A stretch of 64,000 nt of DNA from CALJXB01 sp965225935 (GCA_965225935.1 CBDDCC010000014.1:372001-436000), one strand, 5' to 3'; shown: positions 21,144-30,918, numbered from the stretch's first letter. Translations and numbers: made by a program. Notes: generated from the sequence alone by a model not told the origin.

Positions 21144-22898
21144 ATGACAATAGATGAGCGGACGGTTTTTTTCCGGAGTCGAACTGATCAGAGAGCGCTG
21201 GTCGGCGTCGGCTTTATTGTGGCACCAAGATGGATTGCGACCTGCGCCCATGTGGTCTCCGACCATTTAGGCGATGATGATTTGCGGCATAGAGAAAACG
21301 GCCCCGAAGAACGTGTCGAGTGCATAGGCTCCGACAATAGCAGGAAGAAATTCTCGGGATATGTGAGGTTCTGGGATCCGTTATCACTGCAATATCAGGA
21401 CGAGCCCATCTCCGCGACCCACGACCTTGCACTCATTGAAATCAAAGAATCTGCCGGTGATGATGCGGCAACGCAAAAGTGGGATTATGAGCAGCTGGAG
21501 TATCATGGAGATGATGTTCTTTCGTTCGGCGTCCCGGTCTTTGCCCTCGGTCCCTATCTGCCGGAAGGCGCATCGGATGAGGACAGAATAGAAGACGGCC
21601 GAGTAGACTTCACCGTTCTTAGATCGTTTGATACACATTCCAGATTGCATCTGAGATATGTCTCCACGTCAGCTTATCCCGCACGTCCGGGCCTATCGGG
21701 CACCCCAGTCTTTACTGAAGATGGGTACATATTGCTGGGCATCATCGATCGCGTGAGCGAAGGCTCCTCAGCCACTGCAATACCGATCTCGTCTATTCTA
21801 GCCGCACTCGGGAACCAAGACCCAGGACTCGACCTTCCGCAGGCGAATGACCGCTTGTTGACGTTTGACTTCGATTTGCCAGTGGATTTTCGGCGCAACT
21901 TTTCGCAAGAGACTCGGGAGGCCATAGCGAAAAATCTAAAAATAATGAGTAGCGGAAGTAATGGTCGCGCCTTAGGCAAATACTTGGAGAATTCTGGCGC
22001 TCTGCCATTTGTTGTGCAGGCTCTACACAATAGCCAGGAATGGACCTTTGATGGGGGGGCTGCGACCTCACGGCATAAACCGCTTACGGTCACAGTAAGA
22101 AGGTTCGAAAAATTCGCTAGGCATTTCCTGATGAGCACCGATGTATCAATGCTCAAGGGCCTGCATCAGTTGTATCCAATGGTTACGCGCAAGATATCTG
22201 ACCTGTCTGAGGACATAATGGATTTGTATGAGAAATCATATGAAGGACAAGAGGGTGTCAGTACGAGAACGGAAGAGAATTTTTGTAATGCGGCATCGAG
22301 ACGAGTGAAGCATTGGCGAGACAAACTCTATAGTGGGAATCATAATGTAGATTATGCAAATATGTTCCTTAATATAATCACAACGTCCTCGCCAGCTTTA
22401 TTGCGACGCTTAGTCGCTTTGAGAGTGATGTACTCCGACCAATCGTCGAACCTAGACGAAGACGCCCTGCAAGGACTCAAGAACCTGGTTGATGATCGGG
22501 AAAGCGCCGGTGCTGAAGTATTCGGGGATAAATTCAACTTGGTGCGGTTTGAATCAGAATGGTTGTCTCCCCTCTACTTAATGGCTGAACAAATGAAATT
22601 GAAGGAAGCGACGGATACAAACGGGGTCTCCGAAGAGGCCCACAATGAGACAGCACAAAATCAAACCACCGAATTCATTAAGAACTTCCTTGTGCTTGTT
22701 CGTGAGACTAGCCTGCTCCACTGGGCCGTTGAACGCTTTAAGCTGTCTATGCCATACGAGAATGTAAGTCTGAAAGCAGATGAGTATGATACAATTCGAG
22801 CTTTTGCCCATCTCGGTGAGACGAGGGTCGTAATGCTTTCGGATTTCTTTATTCAGGAATTGCTCAATGCCTCAAGCATGAGCATAGAAGATGCTTAG
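21144..22898 (+). CDS. trypsin-like serine protease with long C-terminal region
   Basis: 584 residues from the ATG at 21144 (a TTG at 21132 is possible, as AGGAGG lies at 21114-21119). The N-terminal 220 residues are a chymotrypsin-fold protease with a full triad: H36 in IATCAHVV, D94 in HDLALIEI and S185 in GLSGTPV. The remaining 360 residues are mainly helical and match no family I know; they may be the sensor or effector-binding part. There is no signal peptide, so the protease is cytoplasmic. It sits between the Trypco1 gene and an unknown 620-residue gene, with 26 bases to the latter. GC is well below that of the ICE core. Confidence 0.87.
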   Translation: MTIDERTVFFRSRTDQRALVGVGFIVAPRWIATCAHVVSDHLGDDDLRHRENGPEERVECIGSDNSRKKFSGYVRFWDPLSLQYQDEPISATHDLALIEIKESAGDDAATQKWDYEQLEYHGDDVLSFGVPVFALGPYLPEGASDEDRIEDGRVDFTVLRSFDTHSRLHLRYVSTSAYPARPGLSGTPVFTEDGYILLGIIDRVSEGSSATAIPISSILAALGNQDPGLDLPQANDRLLTFDFDLPVDFRRNFSQETREAIAKNLKIMSSGSNGRALGKYLENSGALPFVVQALHNSQEWTFDGGAATSRHKPLTVTVRRFEKFARHFLMSTDVSMLKGLHQLYPMVTRKISDLSEDIMDLYEKSYEGQEGVSTRTEENFCNAASRRVKHWRDKLYSGNHNVDYANMFLNIITTSSPALLRRLVALRVMYSDQSSNLDEDALQGLKNLVDDRESAGAEVFGDKFNLVRFESEWLSPLYLMAEQMKLKEATDTNGVSEEAHNETAQNQTTEFIKNFLVLVRETSLLHWAVERFKLSMPYENVSLKADEYDTIRAFAHLGETRVVMLSDFFIQELLNASSMSIEDA

Positions 22899-22923
22899 TG
22901 CCTGACAGGATAGGAGGCACCAG

Positions 22924-24786
22924 GTGTCGGAGAATGCGACAACGTCGGGATCCCTAGCTACGGATAAGACCATCCTCTATGATGCCATTGAGGAGGCTGC
23001 TAATAAGAACCCCAATCCAGATGTCCTAGTGCCCTTTGCGTGTTATCTCCTCAATCAGGTTTCGCGTCAAATTGCATTCGGCAAATCCACTTTATCGTTC
23101 TCTTTGGCAAGGATTCAATCGATACTCGATGGGGCTGCGGACTCGTCCATATATGGCTCACGCACGGATTACAAAATCTATGATATTTCAAATGCCTGGT
23201 CGATGCTTTCAGAAAGGTTTCAAGACGTCTTGTCCGATGCGTGGATTGGCGACGTTCAAATAGAGAAAGTTCGAAGTACGCGTGTCCGGCTGTTTGTTCC
23301 CGCGACAATGCTGTTTTCGCGAAGTATGGAGCCGCAGCGGTATTCAAGCGACCTGCTCTGTTCGTCGATCCTCCCCATTCCCATGTCGACAAGAGAATCG
23401 CTATTACGTTTGCTGAGGGAATGGAAGAGCACATCTATTAGCGCGACATCGGACAAAGAGACATGGGCGCAGCTGGTGTGCGCTCAGAACGGAAAGTCAA
23501 ACGCAGACAAATGGCGAAACGAAAAGCAAGGCGGCCTTATCGGCGTCCAACCACATGCTGATACGTTGATTCTTCCCTACGCGCTATCGCAACTAATGGT
23601 GCCGCAAGCGCAGTCAATACGCGATCCTTCTGTCACAAAACATCCATCCGTACCGTTTTCCTATAGTCTAGCTGCGGATTGTGGGAATCCCATAGAGTGG
23701 GGCGATTTTCATTTTATACCATTTTCTCATTTCGGTGATATTCGTCGATACCCGATGCCTGATATCTTGATTTGCACAAAAGAACTGGCAGAGACGCGTC
23801 TAGCTCAAGACGGAAATCGCTATGCTTTGGCGAAGATCGAGTTAGACATACCCGAGCATCAGACGTGCTGGAGGGACGAAAACACCCCCCTCCGGTCGCT
23901 ATATCGACCGGTGGAACGCTTGGATGTGGATTATCTTAGCAGTGACAATCACGCTTCAGTGACTAGGGATATCCCAGCTCATGAAGCCGATCAGTTCCAT
24001 TTGCCAATCGCATGGGTTAGCAACAGATCGCAAAAAGGGGAGCCATACTTTCGTTTTTCTATGATCGGAGGGTATTCCGACACGGCAGTCGAGGCATTTA
24101 ACGGCGAGATGGAAAAAAAGAGGATTCGGCTGATTGAGAGCGATCTGTTCGATAACGGCCTTCCCGAATTCTTTTCTTATGAAGAGCAGCGTATTTTGTT
24201 ATGGTTCTTTTCAAGACTAGAGTTAAATCAGGTATTTGTGGGGCCAACTTCGGATGGCTATACCTGGGCACTTGATTCGGGACTTTGCCTTGGAATACGT
24301 GATCAGCATCGGTTCACTGGTTTCGCGAATGATGTTCAGAGCTACAGGTTCTATGGTGCGGGTGGGCACCGAATCAATCCACTTTGCGTCGCGGTCCGAT
24401 GCGGCTCCGAACAAGGGCCAAAGGGAGAGCTCGCATTCGAGCGCTCGGAGAAACTAGCGAGCGCTCTGGCTAGTCTTTGCAGTGATTTCCGGCGGCAGAT
24501 GGGAGCCCTAATTGGTTCAGAAGAGTCCGGAGGAATGCATATGCCAACATGGCAGAGTGGCAGCGCCGTGCAGAAATTGAAGTGCGCAATGCTCGGAATA
24601 TTCAGTGGTGCGCACGGTGTGCGGTCCGGAGTTCTTCAATCTATGGCACCAGAAGCCTTTATTGGCAATGTAGCTTTTCCAAACTCATTCTATCGGCGGC
24701 AGGCGCGATGGGTGGAACTCTTACGACAAGTTTTGCAACAGCAGAGCGTTCATAGTGACAAAGAACCAGTCTCGAGCACTGGTTGA
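22924..24786 (+). CDS. unrecognised 620-residue protein of the protease/ABC array
   Basis: 620 residues starting with GTG after GGAGG. It is soluble, with no signal peptide or membrane segments, and no catalytic motif could be assigned. The N-terminal 200 residues are helical; the middle is beta-rich (for example DILICTKELAETRLAQDGNRYALAKIELDI split across strands). The C-terminal part is aromatic-rich, ending in a helical segment RQARWVELLRQVLQQQ. It is clearly a real gene from its ribosome site, codon use and tight spacing after the protease. It may be the protease target, a sensor or an effector; nothing in the sequence decides this. Confidence 0.8.
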   Translation: MSENATTSGSLATDKTILYDAIEEAANKNPNPDVLVPFACYLLNQVSRQIAFGKSTLSFSLARIQSILDGAADSSIYGSRTDYKIYDISNAWSMLSERFQDVLSDAWIGDVQIEKVRSTRVRLFVPATMLFSRSMEPQRYSSDLLCSSILPIPMSTRESLLRLLREWKSTSISATSDKETWAQLVCAQNGKSNADKWRNEKQGGLIGVQPHADTLILPYALSQLMVPQAQSIRDPSVTKHPSVPFSYSLAADCGNPIEWGDFHFIPFSHFGDIRRYPMPDILICTKELAETRLAQDGNRYALAKIELDIPEHQTCWRDENTPLRSLYRPVERLDVDYLSSDNHASVTRDIPAHEADQFHLPIAWVSNRSQKGEPYFRFSMIGGYSDTAVEAFNGEMEKKRIRLIESDLFDNGLPEFFSYEEQRILLWFFSRLELNQVFVGPTSDGYTWALDSGLCLGIRDQHRFTGFANDVQSYRFYGAGGHRINPLCVAVRCGSEQGPKGELAFERSEKLASALASLCSDFRRQMGALIGSEESGGMHMPTWQSGSAVQKLKCAMLGIFSGAHGVRSGVLQSMAPEAFIGNVAFPNSFYRRQARWVELLRQVLQQQSVHSDKEPVSSTG

Positions 24787-24828
24787 GCCTGTCGCGAATT
24801 GTAATGAGTGTAACCGGGAAGGAAGATC

Positions 24829-25470
24829 ATGCGGATCCGGAGTGCCGAGCTCTGGTTCAGGGGACGGGACGCGCCGACAATTGAATTCGCGGAAGTTACG
24901 CTGGATTCGTTGGGAGCTGCAGTGATTCTCGGTCCTTCTGGAAGCGGCAAGACTTCACTATTTCGGCTCATATGCGGATGGTATCCGACTGGCGATGAGG
25001 TTTCCGCCAAGCTCGATTCTGATTTCGACCCATTTTCTGACATTCGGTTTGTCGGGGGACATGCATCGCTCCTACCCTGGTTGACAGTGTTGGCCAACCT
25101 GCGACTGATGGGTGGTGCGTCGGGGGATAAAGGGCGTCTGGAAGACGATTTGAAGCGTCTTCGCCTCGATCTTGAGGTTTTGAATGTGTATCCTTACGAG
25201 CTATCTCACGGAATGTACAAGAGAATCGAAATTCTCGGTGCTGTACGGTCTGAGCCCCGGCTGCTTCTCTTAGATGAATTCTTCACCTCGCTCGACGAGG
25301 CGGCAAGACGTGCAGCGTTCGATTTCGCAAAGTCCGAAATGCATAACGGAGAAATTCTAATTGCCACTCATGATCTGGGCATGGAGCCGTGGGAAAACTT
25401 ACCAAGATTCGAACTCAAACTGGATTCGCATCGCGGGACGGTAGTAGGCTTGGAAGCTTGCGAGGTCTAA
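24829..25470 (+). CDS. ABC transporter ATPase, SsuB/TauB-like, with degenerate motifs
   Basis: 213 residues. Walker A GPSGSGKT at 35-42, Walker B RLLLLDEF, D-loop TSLD and H-loop ATHD are intact. Two conserved parts are altered: the Q-loop region reads GGHASLLPW (no glutamine at the usual place) and the signature reads LSHGM instead of LSGGQ. It is shorter than typical SsuB/TauB proteins (about 240-260). The order after the 620-residue gene and the overlap with the permease gene show it is part of the same operon. Altered signature and Q-loop may lower transport activity or point to a regulatory role. Confidence 0.85.
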   Translation: MRIRSAELWFRGRDAPTIEFAEVTLDSLGAAVILGPSGSGKTSLFRLICGWYPTGDEVSAKLDSDFDPFSDIRFVGGHASLLPWLTVLANLRLMGGASGDKGRLEDDLKRLRLDLEVLNVYPYELSHGMYKRIEILGAVRSEPRLLLLDEFFTSLDEAARRAAFDFAKSEMHNGEILIATHDLGMEPWENLPRFELKLDSHRGTVVGLEACEV

Positions 25471-26186
25471 TTGCCATAGGTGGAATCCTTTCGGCGTGGC
25501 TACTTGTCACCGAGCTTGGTTTGGTCGCGCCGCTATTCCTTCCTTCTCCTCGCGCACTACTGCTTTCCTACCGGTCTCAATTGCTCGATGGCGCTCTTGC
25601 TTCGACGACCCGGGCGCTCGCGGGATTTCTTCTCGGGATTTGTCTTGGATACGTTCTGCATTTCGTCTGCTGGGCGACAGGCACGTTGAGTTTCATGGAC
25701 CGCAACCTTGCTGCATCGAGAGCCATTCCCGCTGTTGCGTTTATGCCACTTTTTATCCTTTGGTTTGGTTTTGGCGAGCTTGGTCGGGTGCTTGTCGTCG
25801 TATTGACGGCAGTTTTCTTCTTCGTTGGTCCGTTGACCGCATCCAGCCAGGCCTTGCCACGAGAGTGGTCTTTGCTCAGGCAGCAGCTCGGGATAAGTGC
25901 GCTGCAATACTACTTTTTGATCCTGTTTCCTGGATCTCTCACGAATCTGATTGGGCCGCTGCGCGTTACGTTCTCTGTCTGTTTCACGGTTGCCATCGCA
26001 AGTGACTACATGGGAGCGCAAAGCGGGATTGGAAAATTCATCGACACTGCGCGCACGACTTTCAATGTGCCGGCTGTCTTTCTGGCGATCCTTGTAGCTG
26101 CTGCAATCGGCGTGACAGTTGATGTGAGCCTTGGCGCGATATTGAACCGCATCGTGCACTGGAAGGGACGGACCGCCAAAGCATAG
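25389..26186 (+). CDS. ABC transporter permease, SsuC/TauC-like
   Basis: 265 residues from a GTG at 25389 that overlaps the ATPase gene by 82 bases; a TTG at 25458 would shorten the overlap, so the start is uncertain. About six membrane helices, including GLIAIGGILSAWLLV, AGFLLGICLGYVLHFV and VLVVVLTAVFFFVGPL. The ATPase-coupling segment contains QQLGISALQYYF and later LRVTFSVCFTVAIASDYMGA, the pattern of permeases for nitrate, taurine and alkanesulfonate. It forms a transporter with the substrate-binding protein at 19587 and the ATPase at 24829. Confidence 0.86.
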   Translation: MGKLTKIRTQTGFASRDGSRLGSLRGLIAIGGILSAWLLVTELGLVAPLFLPSPRALLLSYRSQLLDGALASTTRALAGFLLGICLGYVLHFVCWATGTLSFMDRNLAASRAIPAVAFMPLFILWFGFGELGRVLVVVLTAVFFFVGPLTASSQALPREWSLLRQQLGISALQYYFLILFPGSLTNLIGPLRVTFSVCFTVAIASDYMGAQSGIGKFIDTARTTFNVPAVFLAILVAAAIGVTVDVSLGAILNRIVHWKGRTAKA

Positions 26187-26529
26187 ATTATTGTCTTTGG
26201 AGATTCTGCGCCAATGGGATTTAGGGCTCAGGTCACGCCTTCTCGATCATGCCGCGTTTCGCCTCGGCTGAATACGAAACCGAACTCCTCGATCCCTAGT
26301 TCCGCGTTGCCCGGCGCGAGGAGACCTGCGAAGCGTACAACTTCACCGACTAAAGCCCCTGATGGCATCTCGCTGAACGGCGCAGCCGCCGGAGCCTTGT
26401 GCTTCGGCGGCCGGGCCTTGCGCGCTGTCGCGAGAGTGAGAGGGGAGGCCGGCAACGGGCGAAGCCCGGGCGGGATGAGAGAGAGCGCGTTCCGTTCGGG
26501 CGCCCGTTCCCCGCTCTCGGAGACCCGTC
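26187..26529. other. intergenic stretch before the strawberry-notch gene
   Basis: 343 bases. The first part holds a short decayed frame (26249-26353). From about 26400 it is a GC-rich, purine-rich leader (GCGAGAGTGAGAGGGGAGG) leading into the next ICE core gene. No other gene is seen. Confidence 0.5.
26249..26353 (+). pseudogene. possible decayed short gene with an in-frame stop
   Basis: An ATG opens a frame of 16 codons, then TAG, then 17 more codons to TAA: MPRFASAEYETELLDP, stop, FRVARREETCEAYNFTD. The two halves read like one peptide interrupted by an amber codon at 26297-26299. It could be a gene remnant at the cargo/core junction or chance. Confidence 0.25.
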
Positions 26530-29500
26530 ATGCCGACTCCCGCTCCCGCGCCCCGCCAAGGGGCTGCGCTCCCCCTCCTTTCGCTCCAAGCCCCGGACAA
26601 GGTCTCGGGGCTTTTCCACGTTGGGACCATCCTTGCCCGCCTCCTCGAGAAGGGCCGCATCCTCGACGCCAAGCTCCTGCGCGGCGCCATGGAGGAGGCT
26701 TTCGGTGCCTCCGACGCCGAAGGCGCCTGGGTGTGGAAGGACGCCTACGAGGCCGCCGAGGTCGCGCAGGTCCTCTTCCTCCAGAAGTTCGGCGCGGCCA
26801 TGGCCGCCCAGGCCGCAGCCCCCGCCGACCTTCTCGCCATGTTGACACGGCTCGCTGCCCGCCTGCCGAGCCAGACCCGGCGCTCCGAGGAGTCCCAGCA
26901 CCTCCAACAGTTCTCCACGCCGATCACGCTCGGTGCCGTCGCTGCGCGGGCGGCTCGGATCGGTCCCGGCGACCTCGTCCTCGAGCCCTCCGCCGGCACC
27001 GGCCTGCTCGCCGTCTTCGCGCACATGGCCGGCGCCACGCTGGCGCTCAACGAGACCGCCGAGACCCGCGCCGGCCTGCTGGCTCGGCTCTTTCGCGAAG
27101 CGCCCGTCACCCGCCGCAACGCCGAGCAGATCCACGATCACCTGCCGCCCGAGTTGCGCCCGACCGTCGTGCTGATGAACCCACCGTTCTCGGCCTCGCC
27201 CGCGGTCACGGGACGCTACCGCGCCGCCACGGCCAAGCACATCGGCTCGGCGCTCAACCGTCTCGCCGAAGGCGGGCGGCTGGTCGCCATCACCGGCAAC
27301 GGCTTCTCGCCCGACAACCCGGCCTGGCGTGAGACCTTCGAACGCTGGCAGGAGAGGGGCCGCGTCGTCTTCTCCGCCGGGCTCGCCGGCAAGGCCTATG
27401 CCCGGCACGGGACCACGGCGGAGACCCGGCTCACCGTCATCGACAAGCGGCCCGCGGACCGCCCCGACGCACTCCCGGCAACTCACGGCATGGCGGTGAG
27501 CGTCGAGGCGCTCCTCGAGCTGGTCGAGCGTCACATCCCCGACCGGCTGCCGGTGCCAGGCGCCGCCGTCAGCGCCAACGGTGTCAAGACCGTGCTCGCG
27601 CCGCAGCGCCCGGCCGTGCGCGTCGGTGGATCGGTCGCGCCCGAACCTGGCCTGCCACTGCGCCGGCCGTCCCACAGGCTCGATGCGGTCAGCGCGGTCG
27701 AGCTTGCGTATGAGACCCGCGACTGGACGCCGGCGGCGAAAACGATCACCGAAGCTCTCTACGAGGGCTACGAGGTTCAGTCTATCGTCATTCCCGGCGC
27801 CCAACCCCATCCGACCAAGCTGGTCCAGTCCGGGGCCATGGCCTCGGTGGCGCCGCCCAAGCCAGCGTACCGGCCCCATCTCCCCGAGCGCCTCGTGACC
27901 GAAGGCGTTCTCTCTGACGCCCAGCTTGAAAGCCTGATCTATGCCGGCGAGGCCCACGCGGGCTTTCTCAACGGCCACTACGCGGTCGACGAGACCTTCG
28001 ACACCGTGAACGCCGTCGAGCCCGACACCGAGGGCGCCGTGCGCTTCCGGCGCGGCTGGTTCCTCGGCGACGGCACCGGCGCCGGCAAGGGCCGCCAGGT
28101 CGCCGGGATCATCCTCGACAACTGGCTCAAGGGCCGGCGCCGCGCACTCTGGATCTCCAAGTCCGACAAGCTGATTGAGGACGCGGTGCGTGACTGGACC
28201 GCGCTCGGCGGCGCCAAGAGCGACATCATCGCGCTCTCGCACTATCGCCAAGGCGCCGCCATTCAGCTCGGCGACGCCATCCTCTTCACCACCTACGCGA
28301 CGTTGCGCACCGCCGAGCGCCAGGGGAAGTGCTCGCGGGTCCAGCAGATCGTCGATTGGCTGGGCCGCGACTTCGACGGCGTCATCGTTTTCGACGAGGC
28401 CCACGCCATGGCCAATGCCGCCGGCGACAAGAGCGCCCGCGGCGAGAAGGCGCCTTCGGAGCAGGGCCGGGCGGGCCTGCGCCTGCAGAACGCGCTCGCC
28501 AACGCCCGCGTCGTCTACGTCTCCGCGACCGGCGCTACGACCGTCAACAACCTCGCCTATGCCGCCCGGCTCGGGCTCTGGGGCACCGGCGACTTCCCCT
28601 TCGCCAGCCGCGCCGACTTCATCGCCGCCATGGAGGCGGGCGGCATCGCCGCGATGGAGGTGATCTCGCGCGACCTCAAGGCGCTCGGCCTCTACGCCTC
28701 GCGCGCGCTGTCCTACGAGGGAGTCGTCTACGAGATCGTCGAGCACGAGCTCACGGCCGAGCAGGTCGCGATCTACGACGCCTATGCCGATGCCTTCAAG
28801 ATCATCCACCAGAACATCGAGGCCGCGCTCGAAGCCGTCAACATCACTGGCCCCGAAGGCACCTTGAACCGCAACGCCAAGGCGGCGGCGCGCTCGGCTT
28901 TCGAATCCAACAAGCAGCGCTTCTTCAACCACCTCTTGACCGCGATGAAGTGTCCGACCCTGATCAAGGCGATCGAGCGCGATCTCGACGAGGGTCACGC
29001 AGTCGTCGTGCAGGTTGTCTCGACCGGCGAGGCGCTGCTCGATCGGCGCTTGGCCGCGATCCCGGCCGCGGAATGGTCAGACATCGCGGTCGACATCACC
29101 CCGCGCGAGTACGTCCTCGACTATCTGGCCCACTCCTTCCCAACGCAGCTCTTCGAGGTCTACTCCGACGAGGAAGGCAACCTCATGTCGCGGCCCGTCT
29201 TCGATGCCGACGGCAACCCGGTCGTCTCGCGCGAAGCGGTCGAGCGGCGCGACCGCCTGATCGAGCACTTGGCCGCGCTGCTGCCGGTCCAGGCGGCGCT
29301 CGACCAGATCGTCTGGCACTTCGGGACCGACCAGGTGGCCGAGGTCACCGGCCGCGCGAAGCGTGTCGTGCGCAAGACCGGTCCGGGCGGCGACCGCCTC
29401 TGCGTCGAGAGCCGGCAGGCCTCGGCCAACTACGGCGAGACGCAGGCCTTCATGGACGACGAGAAGCGCATCCTCGTCTTCTCCGATGCCGGCGGCACCG

Positions 29501-30918
29501 GGCGCAGCTATCACGCCGACCTCGGCGCCAGGAACCGGCGCCTGCGCATCCACTATCTCCTGGAGCCGGGCTGGAAGGCCGACACGGCGATCCAGGGGCT
29601 CGGGCGCTCCAACCGCACCAACCAGGCCCAGCCGCCGGTGTTTCGGCCAGTCGCCACCGACGTCAAGGGCGAGAAGCGGTTCCTCTCCACCATCGCGCGA
29701 CGCCTCGACACCCTGGGCGCCATCACCCGCGGCCAGCGCCAGACTGGCGGCCAGGGCCTGTTCCGTGCCGACGACAACCTGGAAAGCCCCTATGCCAAGG
29801 CGGCGCTCCGGCAGTTCTACCAGGCGCTCCACGCCGGCCGCATCGCCTGCTGCTCGCTCGCGAGCTTCGCCGAGCACACCGGGCTCGAGCTGACAGACCA
29901 GGACGGCAGCCTCAAGGAGGACCTGCCGCCCATCACCCGCTTCCTCAACCGCATGCTGGCGCTCAGGATCGAGCTCCAGAACGCGCTCTTCGAAGAGTTC
30001 GAGGCCCGGCTCGAGTCCCAGATCGAAGGCGCCATCGCCTCCGGCACCTACGACGTGGGCGTCGAGACGCTGATCGCCGAGAGCTTCGCGATCACCGAGC
30101 GGCGCACCGTCTACACCCATGGCGCCACCGGCGCCGAGACGCGCAGCTACCGCGTGCGACGCAAGGACCGCAACCGGCCTATGGGTCTGAACGAGGCCCA
30201 CCAGATCGCGCTTCGGCATAACGGCGGGCTGGTCGTCAATCCCGTCTCCAGCCGCGCCGCCATTCGCGTCCCCGCACCTAGCCGCATGTACGATGACGGC
30301 AGCGTCGAGGAGCGCGTGCGCCTGGTCCGCCCCATGGGGCGCGAGACCATGAGCGTCCGCGACTACGGCGCTTCGCGCTGGGAGCCGTCGCAGCGGACCC
30401 GCTTCGCCACCCTCTGGGAGAGAGAGGTGGCCGACGTCCCCGAGTTCTCGATGACCGAGTTCCATGTCATGACCGGTCTGCTGCTGCCGATCTGGGACCG
30501 CCTGCCGGCCGACAACATGCGGGTCTACCGGCTGCAGACCGACGACGGCGAGCGGGTCATCGGCCGGCTCGTGACCCCCGAGGCCTTGGGCGCCGTCTAC
30601 GCCGCCCTCGGCGTCGATGCCGACCACACGCTTTCCGCGGAAGATGTCTGGGCCGCAGTCATGGAGCGGGGCGCCACCATCGCGCTTGCCGGGGACCTCA
30701 CCCTGCGCCGTGCCCGCGTCATGGACGCGGATCGTTTCGAGGTGGCCGGCTTCTCCCCGGGCGCGGTCGATCAGCTCAAGGCGCTGGGGCTCATGAGCGA
30801 GATCATCACCTGGAAGCTGCGCCTCTTCATTCCCACGAGCGATACGGGCGTAGCCATTCTCGGCCGGCTCCTCGACTGCCATGCGGTCGTTCAGTGCACC
30901 GCACGGGTGCGGGCGTGA
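26530..30918 (+). CDS. strawberry-notch-type methylase/helicase fusion
   Basis: 1462 residues. Residues about 120-260 form an N6-adenine methyltransferase-like domain with DLVLEPSAGTGLLAVF and the catalytic NPPF motif. The centre is a strawberry-notch (SBNO) superfamily-2 helicase: GDGTGAGKGRQ as Walker A, VIVFDEAHAMANA as the DEAH box, then VYVSATGATT. A C-terminal helicase half follows (LVFSDAGGTGRSYHADL, QGLGRSNRTNQAQPP). Such proteins are standard in alphaproteobacterial ICEs and megaplasmids. A role in methylating or remodelling element DNA during transfer, or in anti-restriction, is inferred from the domains. It is followed 15 bases later by the Toprim gene. Confidence 0.9.
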   Translation: MPTPAPAPRQGAALPLLSLQAPDKVSGLFHVGTILARLLEKGRILDAKLLRGAMEEAFGASDAEGAWVWKDAYEAAEVAQVLFLQKFGAAMAAQAAAPADLLAMLTRLAARLPSQTRRSEESQHLQQFSTPITLGAVAARAARIGPGDLVLEPSAGTGLLAVFAHMAGATLALNETAETRAGLLARLFREAPVTRRNAEQIHDHLPPELRPTVVLMNPPFSASPAVTGRYRAATAKHIGSALNRLAEGGRLVAITGNGFSPDNPAWRETFERWQERGRVVFSAGLAGKAYARHGTTAETRLTVIDKRPADRPDALPATHGMAVSVEALLELVERHIPDRLPVPGAAVSANGVKTVLAPQRPAVRVGGSVAPEPGLPLRRPSHRLDAVSAVELAYETRDWTPAAKTITEALYEGYEVQSIVIPGAQPHPTKLVQSGAMASVAPPKPAYRPHLPERLVTEGVLSDAQLESLIYAGEAHAGFLNGHYAVDETFDTVNAVEPDTEGAVRFRRGWFLGDGTGAGKGRQVAGIILDNWLKGRRRALWISKSDKLIEDAVRDWTALGGAKSDIIALSHYRQGAAIQLGDAILFTTYATLRTAERQGKCSRVQQIVDWLGRDFDGVIVFDEAHAMANAAGDKSARGEKAPSEQGRAGLRLQNALANARVVYVSATGATTVNNLAYAARLGLWGTGDFPFASRADFIAAMEAGGIAAMEVISRDLKALGLYASRALSYEGVVYEIVEHELTAEQVAIYDAYADAFKIIHQNIEAALEAVNITGPEGTLNRNAKAAARSAFESNKQRFFNHLLTAMKCPTLIKAIERDLDEGHAVVVQVVSTGEALLDRRLAAIPAAEWSDIAVDITPREYVLDYLAHSFPTQLFEVYSDEEGNLMSRPVFDADGNPVVSREAVERRDRLIEHLAALLPVQAALDQIVWHFGTDQVAEVTGRAKRVVRKTGPGGDRLCVESRQASANYGETQAFMDDEKRILVFSDAGGTGRSYHADLGARNRRLRIHYLLEPGWKADTAIQGLGRSNRTNQAQPPVFRPVATDVKGEKRFLSTIARRLDTLGAITRGQRQTGGQGLFRADDNLESPYAKAALRQFYQALHAGRIACCSLASFAEHTGLELTDQDGSLKEDLPPITRFLNRMLALRIELQNALFEEFEARLESQIEGAIASGTYDVGVETLIAESFAITERRTVYTHGATGAETRSYRVRRKDRNRPMGLNEAHQIALRHNGGLVVNPVSSRAAIRVPAPSRMYDDGSVEERVRLVRPMGRETMSVRDYGASRWEPSQRTRFATLWEREVADVPEFSMTEFHVMTGLLLPIWDRLPADNMRVYRLQTDDGERVIGRLVTPEALGAVYAALGVDADHTLSAEDVWAAVMERGATIALAGDLTLRRARVMDADRFEVAGFSPGAVDQLKALGLMSEIITWKLRLFIPTSDTGVAILGRLLDCHAVVQCTARVRA

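Noticed and set aside
26350..28998. 882-codon open frame on the minus strand opposite the strawberry-notch gene
   Set aside because: No ribosome site, no domains, composition of a GC-rich antisense shadow. The plus-strand gene has clear methylase and helicase motifs throughout.
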